A DNA stretch of 34,873 nt from an uncultured Bacteroidales bacterium (GTDB lineage: Bacteria; Bacteroidota; Bacteroidia; Bacteroidales; Bacteroidaceae), in the NCBI GenBank assembly GCA_902776455.1, contig CACYQI010000023.1:1-34873 (forward strand), given 5' to 3'. A model generated the notes under the pieces. It did no database searches, was not told the DNA's origin, and saw nothing but the letters and a program-made list of their open reading frames with translations. A program made the position numbers and the translations under genes. How positions within the stretch are numbered: the stretch's first letter is position 1; the number at the start of each line of letters is the position of its first letter. Below are positions 13,554 to 21,634 of this stretch, in pieces.

Positions 13554-16500
13554 CTATTGCCGCAGCATGAACTTCTTGCCGCCACGGATATAGATGGTGC
13601 CGGGCTTGAGTTCTGTCACTTTGCGGCCCATGAGGTCGAAGCAAGTCGAAGGATTGCTGTTGTCGGAGTCTTCGGAGAATTCTGAATAATCTGAACTCTC
13701 TGAAATCTCTTCGATGCCGTCAATGATTTCGTCGGTGAGGTCGCCCACGATAGTGCCGAACCTATCCCAAGCCGCTGCCTTGTAGGCATCTACAGCGCTG
13801 GGATAGACGTGGATGATGCGGTTCTTGCCGGAGAAGAGATAGTCGGTGACTCCGTTCAAAGTGGGCGGCACGAGCGGCTTGACGTAAGCATTGGTGATGT
13901 TGCCGGAACCGTAGAAAACGCCCTGCCCCATCGTCTTCACGCTCTTGCCGATGATGACTGTGGTGAGGTCGTTGCAGTAGGCAAAGGCATCGCCCTCAAC
14001 GCTTGTCACCTTATCGGGTATCTCGATGAACTTGACACCCGAGCCGGAGAAGGCACCCGAACCGATGGCGGTCATCCCGAGAGGCAGCCGCATGGAGATA
14101 AGCTTCTTGTAGTTCTGGAATGCGGACGCGGGGAAGGAGCCGATTTTGGCCTGTTCGAGGTCGATGGATTGCAGGTTCTCCTTGTTGACGAGCTGCTTCA
14201 TGTAGGTGATGTCCGTCGAGTTGATCGGACCTGAAACTATCAGCTTGATGACCTGATTGTTCTGGAGCAAAGCCCTGAGCTTGCCGGCAGCAGGAAGGGC
14301 CACGTACTCTGTGCCGTTTCCGTTCCGCTTCACTTCGTGGAGCGAACCATCGGCATCGTAGGAGTAGATGGTAAAGTCGCGACCTACGCTCGAAGGGATG
14401 CAGAAGTTCTTGGCATTGGAGGCATACTTGATGTTACCCTCGGCATCGAGCATGAAGAAGCCCAATCCGCCCGTACCTTCGGCAGCATAGAGGCTGTCGG
14501 ACTGGTAATAGACGTACTCGGAAGGCTCGCAGCCGTCGGGGAGATAGCTGGTGAACTGGCCGAGCTCGCCGCATTGTCCCACCTTGTCCGACCCGCGGCG
14601 CTTCCTGCCGGCCGTCTGAAGGAAGCCTGTAGAGAGCACATAGTCGGCTCGGTCCTCCACGAAGATTATCTCGCGATTCTTCTTCTCGTATTTGGCGATG
14701 TTGTTCAGAGTGCTCCTGATGCCTGTAGCGGTAACGGCAATGGGGTGTTCGCCGTAGTCTTCTATCTTCGTTCCTGTCTTGATTGGCTCAAAGAAGCCCC
14801 AGATGTTGAAGAAGTCGGTAAGGTCCTCCTGAGCCACTTCGCAAACCTTGCGCACAAACTTCAAGCCGCCGAAGTTGTTGTTCGAGCCGTTATAGAGCAC
14901 CAGCGGGTCTTTGCGCAGAGCCTTGAAGAGTTCGGGATAGAAGGAGGTGTTCTTCTGCCCCAGATGATAGTAGAGATAGAGATTCCAATACATGCGGAGA
15001 CGGCTGTTCACGTCTCTGAAATAGAAAGGCTCGTGGCGTGCGAACTCGTTCATCACGGTGGAAAGGGTGGAGCCGTTGGAAGTGTTGAGTCCGTCGAGGT
15101 AGCAAACGAGGTTCGAGAACACGTTGTTCGAGGCTTCGGTACAGCCTTCGAGGTTGATGGCCCGCTGGTTGTTGTGGCCGCATTCATGGCCTGCACACCA
15201 GTCGTCCATCTCCGAGTTGAGGGCATTGAGGCAGTTCCTGATGCAGTCTATCCCGTTGTAGGAGGTGCGGTAAGGCGTCGAGTTGGCATAGCCGGCATCG
15301 CTGGGTTCGCCTTCGATGGCGAAGTTCGGGTTGTTGTAGTAGAGAGGATAGATGGCTTCGCCGCCCGTCATGTACCAGGGATAGCCGGCACGCTTGCCTG
15401 TAGCCACAGCTTCGGTCATGCCCATCAAGTCCTTCTCCCAGACGGCCACGCTGTCGAACCAGGCGATACTCTTATCTACGGAACGCGGGAAGACGGTCTT
15501 GTAGGAGGAGCGCTTGAGGTTCCAGAGCGAATGGCTTCCCTTGACGGTAAAGCGCTCGTGCGTAGCGGCGGCAAGGATGGCCTTGTAGTCGCTGTCGCTG
15601 TGGCGGGCTGCAGCGTCGTAGTAGCCGTTCACCACGCCGCCTTCGACGTGAATCTTGATATCGGGCCACTCGCTGAGGGTCTTGGTCATCGACTTCGTGT
15701 CGGCCACATAGACGATGTAGTAGAGGGCGTTCTTCGTGCCTTCGATGATGTTGAGACCTTTCGAGAGCCTCGTACCGGTTCTGGCACTATAGACGAGCTG
15801 ATTGTCAACGCATCCGGCAGCATAGAGCGTAGCGTCCTCGGGCACATCGTCTTCCACGAAGAAGTAAAGCTCGTCGCCGTCGTTCTTGGCGTAAATGCCG
15901 GTGGGATTGCCCATATACGAGCCTCCGCTGCTCATCATCTTGTCGTTCCAGTAGCTGGCGTCGCTATAGGGCTGGTAGCTGTGGATGCGGAAGTCCTGCT
16001 CGTAGGCAGCCCACGACTGGTTCTTCACTTTGAGGGCCGTCTCTTTCATCAGTTGCGGCATGCCCGCTTCGTCAAAGGCGGCTGTCAGTTCCTCGTCGCT
16101 CATGGCCTCGTATTCGGGCTTGAGCTGCGTACAGCAGGCATCCTCGAAGAACTTGCTGCAAAGCGTCTTTGCTATGGTATTGGGGTCTTCTTCCATCGGG
16201 TAGTATCGCTCCAGGTTGCCGTAGATGGTACCATAGGTCTTCCAGTCCGATGCCCGATAGTCTGTCAAGGCTTCCGAATAGACGTATATCTTGGGGCTTG
16301 ACGAGAAGAGGTAGGCGGGCGTTCCCGGAGGGGTGACGGGCTTGACGTACGCCACCTTGACGGCAGAACTGTAGAAGACGCCCTGTCCGAGTTGGTTCAC
16401 TTTCTTGCCGATGACGACGGTCTCCAGCGAGTTGCAATAAGCGAAGGCATCGCCGCCGAGGCTCGTCACGGTGTTGGGAATGTCGATGGCCTTCAGTCCT

Positions 16501-16895
16501 GTCCGCGCGAAAGCATTCGCCTGAATGGCAGTAACTTTCGCGGGCAACACCATCGACTGAAGGTTGGCGCATTCGTAGAACATCTTTTCGCCTACCACGT
16601 CGTTGGCCGTCTTGAAGTTCTCCACGTACGCATCTCCGCCGCCGACGATGCGCACTTCTCCCCAGTCGAGGTCGGTCACTTTGCCCGAAGCGACGAGGCT
16701 ACGGACGTACTTGATGTCGGTGCCGTTGATGCTGCCGGTCAGCTTGAGCTGCTTGTCGGTAGAGGTCAGCAGAGAGGACAGCGTGCCAGCCGTCTCTACA
16801 TGGATTTCGGTGATTGCCCATAGACATGTCTGGACAAAGCAGAACGAGATTGCAAAAAGCAGTCTGAAGCATGTTGAGTAGTGATTTCTTTTCAT
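13554..16895 (-). CDS. Secreted LRR_5 (BspA-like) + M60-like metallopeptidase, paralogue 2
   Basis: This 1113-residue protein has the same architecture as its neighbour: signal peptide (~1-27, ending CLWA), N-terminal LRR_5 region, central M60-like peptidase region, second LRR_5 region (~900-1050), and a tail with FDLMGRKV and IYIRGGKKFMLR. The metal site is HECGH (570-574), followed by LEGCTE. It is collinear with paralogue 1 over nearly its whole length, so the pair is a tandem duplication. It is the first gene of the pair and has a promoter-like region at 16925-16990 that is nearly identical to one upstream of the serpin. Mucin-type glycoprotein cleavage is the likely role by family, not shown here. 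Confidence 0.85.
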   Translation of the reverse strand: MKRNHYSTCFRLLFAISFCFVQTCLWAITEIHVETAGTLSSLLTSTDKQLKLTGSINGTDIKYVRSLVASGKVTDLDWGEVRIVGGGDAYVENFKTANDVVGEKMFYECANLQSMVLPAKVTAIQANAFARTGLKAIDIPNTVTSLGGDAFAYCNSLETVVIGKKVNQLGQGVFYSSAVKVAYVKPVTPPGTPAYLFSSSPKIYVYSEALTDYRASDWKTYGTIYGNLERYYPMEEDPNTIAKTLCSKFFEDACCTQLKPEYEAMSDEELTAAFDEAGMPQLMKETALKVKNQSWAAYEQDFRIHSYQPYSDASYWNDKMMSSGGSYMGNPTGIYAKNDGDELYFFVEDDVPEDATLYAAGCVDNQLVYSARTGTRLSKGLNIIEGTKNALYYIVYVADTKSMTKTLSEWPDIKIHVEGGVVNGYYDAAARHSDSDYKAILAAATHERFTVKGSHSLWNLKRSSYKTVFPRSVDKSIAWFDSVAVWEKDLMGMTEAVATGKRAGYPWYMTGGEAIYPLYYNNPNFAIEGEPSDAGYANSTPYRTSYNGIDCIRNCLNALNSEMDDWCAGHECGHNNQRAINLEGCTEASNNVFSNLVCYLDGLNTSNGSTLSTVMNEFARHEPFYFRDVNSRLRMYWNLYLYYHLGQKNTSFYPELFKALRKDPLVLYNGSNNNFGGLKFVRKVCEVAQEDLTDFFNIWGFFEPIKTGTKIEDYGEHPIAVTATGIRSTLNNIAKYEKKNREIIFVEDRADYVLSTGFLQTAGRKRRGSDKVGQCGELGQFTSYLPDGCEPSEYVYYQSDSLYAAEGTGGLGFFMLDAEGNIKYASNAKNFCIPSSVGRDFTIYSYDADGSLHEVKRNGNGTEYVALPAAGKLRALLQNNQVIKLIVSGPINSTDITYMKQLVNKENLQSIDLEQAKIGSFPASAFQNYKKLISMRLPLGMTAIGSGAFSGSGVKFIEIPDKVTSVEGDAFAYCNDLTTVIIGKSVKTMGQGVFYGSGNITNAYVKPLVPPTLNGVTDYLFSGKNRIIHVYPSAVDAYKAAAWDRFGTIVGDLTDEIIDGIEEISESSDYSEFSEDSDNSNPSTCFDLMGRKVTELKPGTIYIRGGKKFMLRQ
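13661..13710 (-). repeat. ACTCAGA-type short repeat encoding an acidic Ser-rich linker (paralogue 2)
   Basis: In-frame units give SESSDYSEFSEDSDNSNPS just before the C-terminal sorting tail. The array is equivalent to 10141-10190 but differs in sequence and unit order, as expected of a slipping repeat. Confidence 0.65.
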
Positions 16896-16924
16896 ATTTA
16901 GTGTTAGTTTTACGGTTTTCCGTG

Positions 16925-16990
16925 CAAATTTACAAATAAATAATGAATAATCGATAATGTATAACGATTTTTTTTGTAGCTCGTGTCTTT
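16925..16990 (-). promoter_or_regulatory. Promoter region of M60 paralogue 2, shared with the serpin upstream region
   Basis: On the minus strand this region carries GACACGAGCTACAAAAAAAA, then TCGTTATACATT and TTATTCATTATTT, and ends in a TAAATTTG -7 box (16925-16932), ~30 bp before the ATG. The same ~65 bp, with few changes, occurs on the plus strand at 18684-18748. Confidence 0.65.
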
Positions 16991-16995
16991 TTTTT

Positions 16996-17160
16996 CCGTG
17001 TTTGAGTTTTTTAGTTTTGAGTTTTTAGTTTGGCTTGAGTGTTTAGAGTCTGTTTGAACTCTAAACTTGCGCGAAGCGCTACTGTCTCTCAACACTAAAC
17101 TCTCAATTTTCAGCCTCTCCCCAACCCTCTCCCGTGGGAGAGGGGGAGTTGCGGCGGTGT
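16996..17160. repeat. TTTAGTTTTGAG short repeats and a C/G-rich hairpin
   Basis: TTTGAGTTTTTTAGTTTTGA-type units lie at ~17000-17045, with partly facing AACACTAAACTCTCAATTTT at ~17089-17110. A CCCTCTCCC / GGGAGAGGG hairpin lies at 17125-17144. No gene was found between 16896 and 17503. Confidence 0.5.
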
Positions 17161-17452
17161 TTTTCGTAGTTTAGATGTTATCCGTATCAATTCATAATTC
17201 TTAATTATTTGTGTGGTAGTCATCCGTTTAATCCGTTAAATCCGTGGTCATTATTCAATTCATCATTCATAGTTTTCTGTGTTTTTCGTGGTTTTAGATG
17301 TTTGTTTATTCTCCTTGCAGGTTTTGCTCTTTCTTCATTGAGATTTCGCTAAATCTCCGAGCAGACTTTTTTTCTTTCACGATGCAAAGTTACGACATTC
17401 TCCAGCAGCGTTGATAAGATTTGAAAAGATTTGAAAAGATAAGGCAAGATAA

Positions 17453-17484
17453 TTTGCATAATTCATTTATTTTTAGTAACTTTG
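17453..17484 (+). promoter_or_regulatory. Promoter of the small DUF4248-like gene
   Basis: TTTG (17453-17456) and TAACTTTG (17477-17484) are separated by 20 bp. Just upstream (17415-17450) are repeated AGATTTGAAA units, which could bind a regulator or be another short-repeat array. Confidence 0.7.
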
Positions 17485-17503
17485 TATAAAAATTAAACAT
17501 ACC

Positions 17504-17692
17504 ATGAAAAGCGCATACAAATATGAGTTGGCCGACGCGGCGGGAGTGAGTTACGCAACCTTTTACCGCTGGCTAAATAGTAAGCAGAGAGAGTTGGCTG
17601 GCTTGGGAGTAAAGCCCTCAGCGAAGATGCTCCCACCGAAAGCGGTGGAGTGGGTTTGCCGCGAATACGGCATCGATTTCGGACGAGCGTGA
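17504..17692 (+). CDS. Small HTH-like protein, DUF4248-like
   Basis: This 62-residue protein (KYELADAAGVSYATFYRWLN ... MLPPKAVEWVCREYGIDF) has a helix-turn-helix-like pattern, with the ELADAAGVS-type helix pair and the LPP-x-AVEWVC motif of the DUF4248-like group in Bacteroidales. In many genomes, from memory, such genes sit beside DUF3987/VirE-type primase genes. None is here, so it may be a remnant of such a module or a free-standing regulator. It has a clear promoter. Its stop codon (TGA) is the first base triplet of the inverted 9-mer arrays that follow. Confidence 0.6.
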   Translation: MKSAYKYELADAAGVSYATFYRWLNSKQRELAGLGVKPSAKMLPPKAVEWVCREYGIDFGRA

Positions 17693-17860
17693 CAAACGTT
17701 ACAAACGTTACACGGAAAAAAAAGACATAAGCACCTGCTTATATATATATAATAAAATAACAAACAATACACTTAATAATATAAGTATTATAAATGCAAC
17801 CGCTTTTGTCTCAAAAAAACATGTAACATTTGTAACATTTGTAACGTTTTTTTTTGTAAC
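17690..17860. repeat. Inverted 9-mer arrays around an AT-rich core
   Basis: Left are two ACAAACGTT units plus a partial unit (17692-17712). Right are three facing TGTAACATT/TGTAACGTT units (17822-17860). Between them lie ~110 bp that are very AT-rich, including TATATATATA near 17741. This could be an iteron-type origin, a recombinase site, or another member of the window's inverted short-repeat elements. Confidence 0.65.
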
Positions 17861-18683
17861 CTTACACCCGAAAACATAGTTTCAAACACACACATCATGC
17901 GAAGAAACTCTCATAAATCATTGAGTCACAAGGTGCTGCCATCCTACCCCTGCCATCCTGTTTGCAACATGCGGTAAGAGTGTTTCTGCCCGATTGTGTA
18001 GGATTTCTTTGTGATTATCACCTCTCCTGCCTGCTGTTTTTACCTTCCAAGTAGCGTATCTTTGTGGTTTTTCCTGCTCTTTTTGCGTTTTCATCGTGCC
18101 AAAACGAAGAAATCCGGTTTTTGGAGATAGATGCCAATTATGCCGAGTTGTGTCGTCAGAATGCCATGTAAGAGTACGAAACAGCCGTTTTGCAATGGCA
18201 CAACCCCTAAATAATTTACGATTTTACGATTTACAATTTACAATTTATGTACTATTTAGTAATTTAGCCATTTACTCCCTGTCTCCCCTCTCCCGCGGGA
18301 GAGGGGATGGGGGAGAGGCCTCACTTTTCACTTCGCCGAAGGCGATGGGGGGAGGCTCTCAAATCTTCCATACCCTCTAAAACCCCTTTATTTTGCCTCA
18401 GAATCGCTTCCGAGTGCCTCGGGCGTATATTGGACTACCCTGAGCAAAAAGATGCGCTCTACGGGCTTAAAAAACGAGAAATTAAAATTCATAGAATTTT
18501 AAGATATATAATTTAAAGTGAGTTCTTCGGCAAGCCTCAGGCGCAGGAGCGTGTTTATCTTTAACATACAATTGACCATTAATCTCCATTATATTTTTCG
18601 TCGAATTCACGCTATTTAGCGGACATCAGTATTTTTCATTCTTTCTTCACCAACACCATCAACATATCAAACACACGATTTTA
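17861..18683. other. Gene-free stretch with small repeats
   Basis: No supportable gene was found; the longest open frame (18096-18380) runs through repeats and has no family likeness. Contents are TTTACAATT/TTTACGATT short repeats (18206-18262), a CCCCTCTCCCGC / GGGAGAGGGG hairpin (18285-18306), and TTCTTCGGCAAGCCTCAGGC (18525-18544), which resembles the loop of the inverted repeat at 23705-23767. Confidence 0.5.
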
Positions 18684-18748
18684 AGACACAAGCTACAAAA
18701 AAATCGTTATACATTGTCTGTTATTCATTATTTTTTTGTATCTTTGCT
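18684..18748 (+). promoter_or_regulatory. Promoter region upstream of the double serpin, shared with M60 paralogue 2
   Basis: GACACAAGCTACAAAAAAA, TCGTTATACATT, TTATTCATTATTT and a TATCTTTG -7 box (18739-18746) match the minus-strand region 16925-16990 almost base for base. The predicted leader to the serpin ATG at 18986 would be ~230 nt and contains the inverted-repeat element 18803-18952. Confidence 0.65.
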
Positions 18749-18802
18749 GACAGAAAGCTGAAAAAAGGCTATATAACTCAAGTTTCGCAAGCTCCGCTTG
18801 CC

Positions 18803-18952
18803 ATGTAGATAGAAGGAGTTAGAAGTAGATAGAAGAAGATAAATGACGTTAGTATTGCCGCTTGGCTTGCCACCTGCCGTGGGGGTATCGTCCTCTATCT
18901 TCGCCGCTAAAAGCGGCATATCTTCCTTTATCTTCTTATATCTTCTTGACAT
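18803..18952. repeat. AGATAGAAG inverted short-repeat element (150 bp)
   Basis: Left arm units are of the AGATAGAAGAAGAT type, and the right arm has TATCTTCTTATATCTTCTTG. The core contains TGACGTTAGTATTGCC and GGTATCGTCC, plus a perfect hairpin GCCGCTAAAAGCGGC (18903-18917). A separate GCAAGCTCCGCTTGC hairpin precedes it (18787-18801). It lies in the presumed serpin leader. Confidence 0.65.
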
Positions 18953-18985
18953 GCGAATGTTGAATATATAACAAATTGAAATACT

Positions 18986-21475
18986 ATGAAACGTTTATTC
19001 TTCCTTTCCATTGTTCTCGTTGCTTCCCTTCTTGCCTTTGCAGAAGGAAGCCAGCCGAAGGGCATCGAGCTGAGTGCCGACGAGCGTCAGCTTGTGACAA
19101 ACAACAACGACTTCGCTCTCAATCTCTTTCTGAAAGTCAGGGAACACCAACTCTCGAAGACTCCCTCTTTCTCAACGGTACTCTCCCCTTTGAGCATCAC
19201 CTTCGACTTGGCCATGCTCAGCAATGGTGCCGACGGCATCACACGCGAAGAGATTGGTGCCGTGCTGGGCGAACTCCCCGCTTCTGGGGCAGGAACACTC
19301 AACCAGTTCTGCCACAAACTGCTCACGCAAAGCGGCGAGCTGGACGACATGACGCGCATCGCCATTGCCAACAACATCTACGTCAACACGGCGATGGGCT
19401 GTGAACTGCTGCCCGAATTTGTGAAGACGGCGAGCCAGTACTACGGTGCTACGCCCGAGAGCCGCGACTTCGGCGACGGTCTGACGCGCAACGTCATCAA
19501 CCAATGGGGCTGCGACCATACAGAAGGCATGATAGAGGAAGCCATCAAAGCCGACGAGTTCGAGCCGCAAGCCCTTAGCTACCTGCTCAACGCCCTCTAC
19601 TTCAAGGGCGAATGGACACACAAGTTCAACGCCGGAGAGACACGTCGCTGCCAGTTCGACGACGGGAAAGCCGAGGCACTGATGATGCACCAAGTGACCG
19701 ACCTCCCTTATGCAAGAAACGATGTCTATCAGTCTGTCATCCTTCCCTACGGCAACACAGCCTACCAGATGACTGTCTTCCTGCCGAATTACGGCAAAAG
19801 CATCGACGACGTGCTCACCGAGCTGAAGGGCGGAAAGTGGAAGGACAAGTACAATCCCTGCAACGTTGACCTCTACATGCCCAAGTTCGAGACCTCCACC
19901 GACATGCGCCTCGAAGACATCATGAAAGCCCTCGGCATGCCCAACGCCTTCGAGGGAGGCTACGGCTTCAACCGCTTCTGCAACGAGAAGAACGTCTTCA
20001 TCGGCCTGATGAAGCAAGTGGCTAAAATCAAGCTCGACGAGGAAGGCACCGAAGCCTCTGCCGTGACTGTCATCGACATACGCAAGAACGGCGGCTACCC
20101 AAGCTACGCCTCGCTCGTCTGCGACCGTCCCTTCCTCTACATCATCAGCGAGCGAAGCACGGGAGCCATCTTCTTCATCGGCCAGTACATGGGCGAACCC
20201 CTGAAGAACGTCCGCCACGACATCAGCCTCACGGACGAAGAGAGGCAGCTCGTGCAAAGCAACAACGACTTCGCCTTCAACCTCTTCCGCAAGGCACGAG
20301 GCGAAGAGAGCAGCATCATGTCGCCCCTAAGCATCACCTACGCCCTCGGCATGATGAACAACGGAGCAGCAGGGCAGACGCAGCAGGAAATCAACGAGGT
20401 GCTGGGCTTTGGCGAGGCCGGAGCCGATGCCATCAACCAGTTCTGCCGCAAGCTCCTCAGCGAAGCTCCGACGCTCGACGAGACAACGGCTGCCGAGATT
20501 GCCAACACCATCTTCGTCAACAGCGGACAGGGCTACGAGTTGCAGCAAGGCTTCATCGACAAGGCCAACGCCTTCTACGACGCTCAGCCGCAGGCTCTCA
20601 ACTTCTACGAAAAGAAGCAGACCATCGACATCATCAACGGATGGGCTAATGAGCACACCCACGGCATGATTCCCTGGCTCTTCGACGACGAGAACAAATT
20701 CAACGCCGATGTTGCCACTTATCTGCTGAATGCCCTCTACTTCAAGGGGGCATGGACGAACAAGTTCGACAAGGAGTTCACCTGCGACGAGTCGTTCGAC
20801 GGCGGCATGACCGTACCCATGATGCACCAATGGGAGAACTTTGAATACACAGAGAACGACCTCTACCAAGCTGTCCGCCTGCCCTACGGCAACGAAGCCT
20901 ACAGGATGACCGTCTTCCTACCCCGCGAGGGCAAGACCATCGGCGACGTACTCGCCAATATGAACGGCAAAAACTGGGAGTTCAAATGCCAATGGAAAGA
21001 AGAAGTGGATTTGAAGCTCCCGCGCATACAGACAGGCACGAGCCTTCCGCTCAAAGACATAATGATGGAGCTGGGGATGCCCACAGCCTTCGACCCTTGG
21101 AGTGCCGAGTTCCCTTACTTCGGCAACCAGAATGTCTGTATCACCACCATGTTCCAGAAGGCCGTCATCGACCTTGACGAGGAAGGAACAGAGGCCGCAG
21201 CCGTCACAGTGATTGGTGCAGAAACCACAGGCATTCCCCATTATGTCACCTTCTATGCCAACCGGCCTTTCTTCTACATCATCAGCGAGCAGAGCACAGG
21301 GGCCATCTTCTTCATCGGACAGTATGTCGGTCCCGACACGGCCTTGTCCATCGGCAAACCAGTCAGCACGCCAAAAGCCGAGAGCGCAACCTACGACCTC
21401 CAAGGCCGACAGCTCCCCCGCAAACCCACCAAAGGAATCTACATCAAGGACGGTAAATTGAAAGTTGAAAATTGA
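18986..21475 (+). CDS. Secreted tandem double serpin
   Basis: This 829-residue protein has a signal peptide (~1-20), two complete serpin domains (~29-411 and ~415-800), and a C-terminal sorting-type tail (YDLQGRQLPRKPTKGIYIKD). Each domain ends with the serpin signature (RPFLYIISE...TGAIFFIGQY near 380; RPFFYIISEQSTGAIFFIGQ near 758). Both reactive-loop hinges keep the small-residue pattern of inhibitory serpins (EEGTEASAVTV near 352; EEGTEAAAVTV near 731). The loops then differ (IDIRKNGG versus IGAETTG), so the two heads may trap different proteases. Bacterial serpins are uncommon; Tannerella miropin is a Bacteroidota example with one domain. The last residues (KLKVEN) come from a short-repeat array. 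Confidence 0.93.
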   Translation: MKRLFFLSIVLVASLLAFAEGSQPKGIELSADERQLVTNNNDFALNLFLKVREHQLSKTPSFSTVLSPLSITFDLAMLSNGADGITREEIGAVLGELPASGAGTLNQFCHKLLTQSGELDDMTRIAIANNIYVNTAMGCELLPEFVKTASQYYGATPESRDFGDGLTRNVINQWGCDHTEGMIEEAIKADEFEPQALSYLLNALYFKGEWTHKFNAGETRRCQFDDGKAEALMMHQVTDLPYARNDVYQSVILPYGNTAYQMTVFLPNYGKSIDDVLTELKGGKWKDKYNPCNVDLYMPKFETSTDMRLEDIMKALGMPNAFEGGYGFNRFCNEKNVFIGLMKQVAKIKLDEEGTEASAVTVIDIRKNGGYPSYASLVCDRPFLYIISERSTGAIFFIGQYMGEPLKNVRHDISLTDEERQLVQSNNDFAFNLFRKARGEESSIMSPLSITYALGMMNNGAAGQTQQEINEVLGFGEAGADAINQFCRKLLSEAPTLDETTAAEIANTIFVNSGQGYELQQGFIDKANAFYDAQPQALNFYEKKQTIDIINGWANEHTHGMIPWLFDDENKFNADVATYLLNALYFKGAWTNKFDKEFTCDESFDGGMTVPMMHQWENFEYTENDLYQAVRLPYGNEAYRMTVFLPREGKTIGDVLANMNGKNWEFKCQWKEEVDLKLPRIQTGTSLPLKDIMMELGMPTAFDPWSAEFPYFGNQNVCITTMFQKAVIDLDEEGTEAAAVTVIGAETTGIPHYVTFYANRPFFYIISEQSTGAIFFIGQYVGPDTALSIGKPVSTPKAESATYDLQGRQLPRKPTKGIYIKDGKLKVEN

Positions 21476-21476
21476 A

Positions 21477-21575
21477 AAGAGGTTAGAGGTAAGAGGTTAG
21501 AGGTAAGAGGACACCTTTGCCCCCTCAGCATCCCCAACTATCCTCTAACCTCTAACCTCTAACCACTAACCACAA
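21477..21575. repeat. GGTTAGAG inverted short-repeat element, copy 1
   Basis: GAGGTTAGAGGTAA units face TCTAACC units around a core ACACCTTTGCCCCCTCAGCA followed by TCCCCAACTATCC. The minus-strand sequence at 33373-33490 has the same arms and an alignable core. It lies between the serpin and the glycosidase. Confidence 0.75.
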
Positions 21576-21634
21576 GAAGAAAGTTATGGCGGTAGCAAAT
21601 TCTTCATTCTTAATTTACAAAGCGGCATTCCATT

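Noticed and set aside
14337-16301. 654-codon plus-strand frame opposite M60 paralogue 2
   Set aside because: It is a shadow of the M60 gene. The composition is Val/Gly/His-rich as expected of antisense codons, with no recognisable domain.
17125-17144. CCCTCTCCC hairpin as a strong terminator of M60 paralogue genes
   Set aside because: It is upstream of the M60 start, not downstream, and no T tract follows. It is classed with the C/G-rich repeats.
18096-18380. 94-codon frame before the serpin
   Set aside because: It runs through short repeats and a C/G-rich hairpin, with no domain or promoter.
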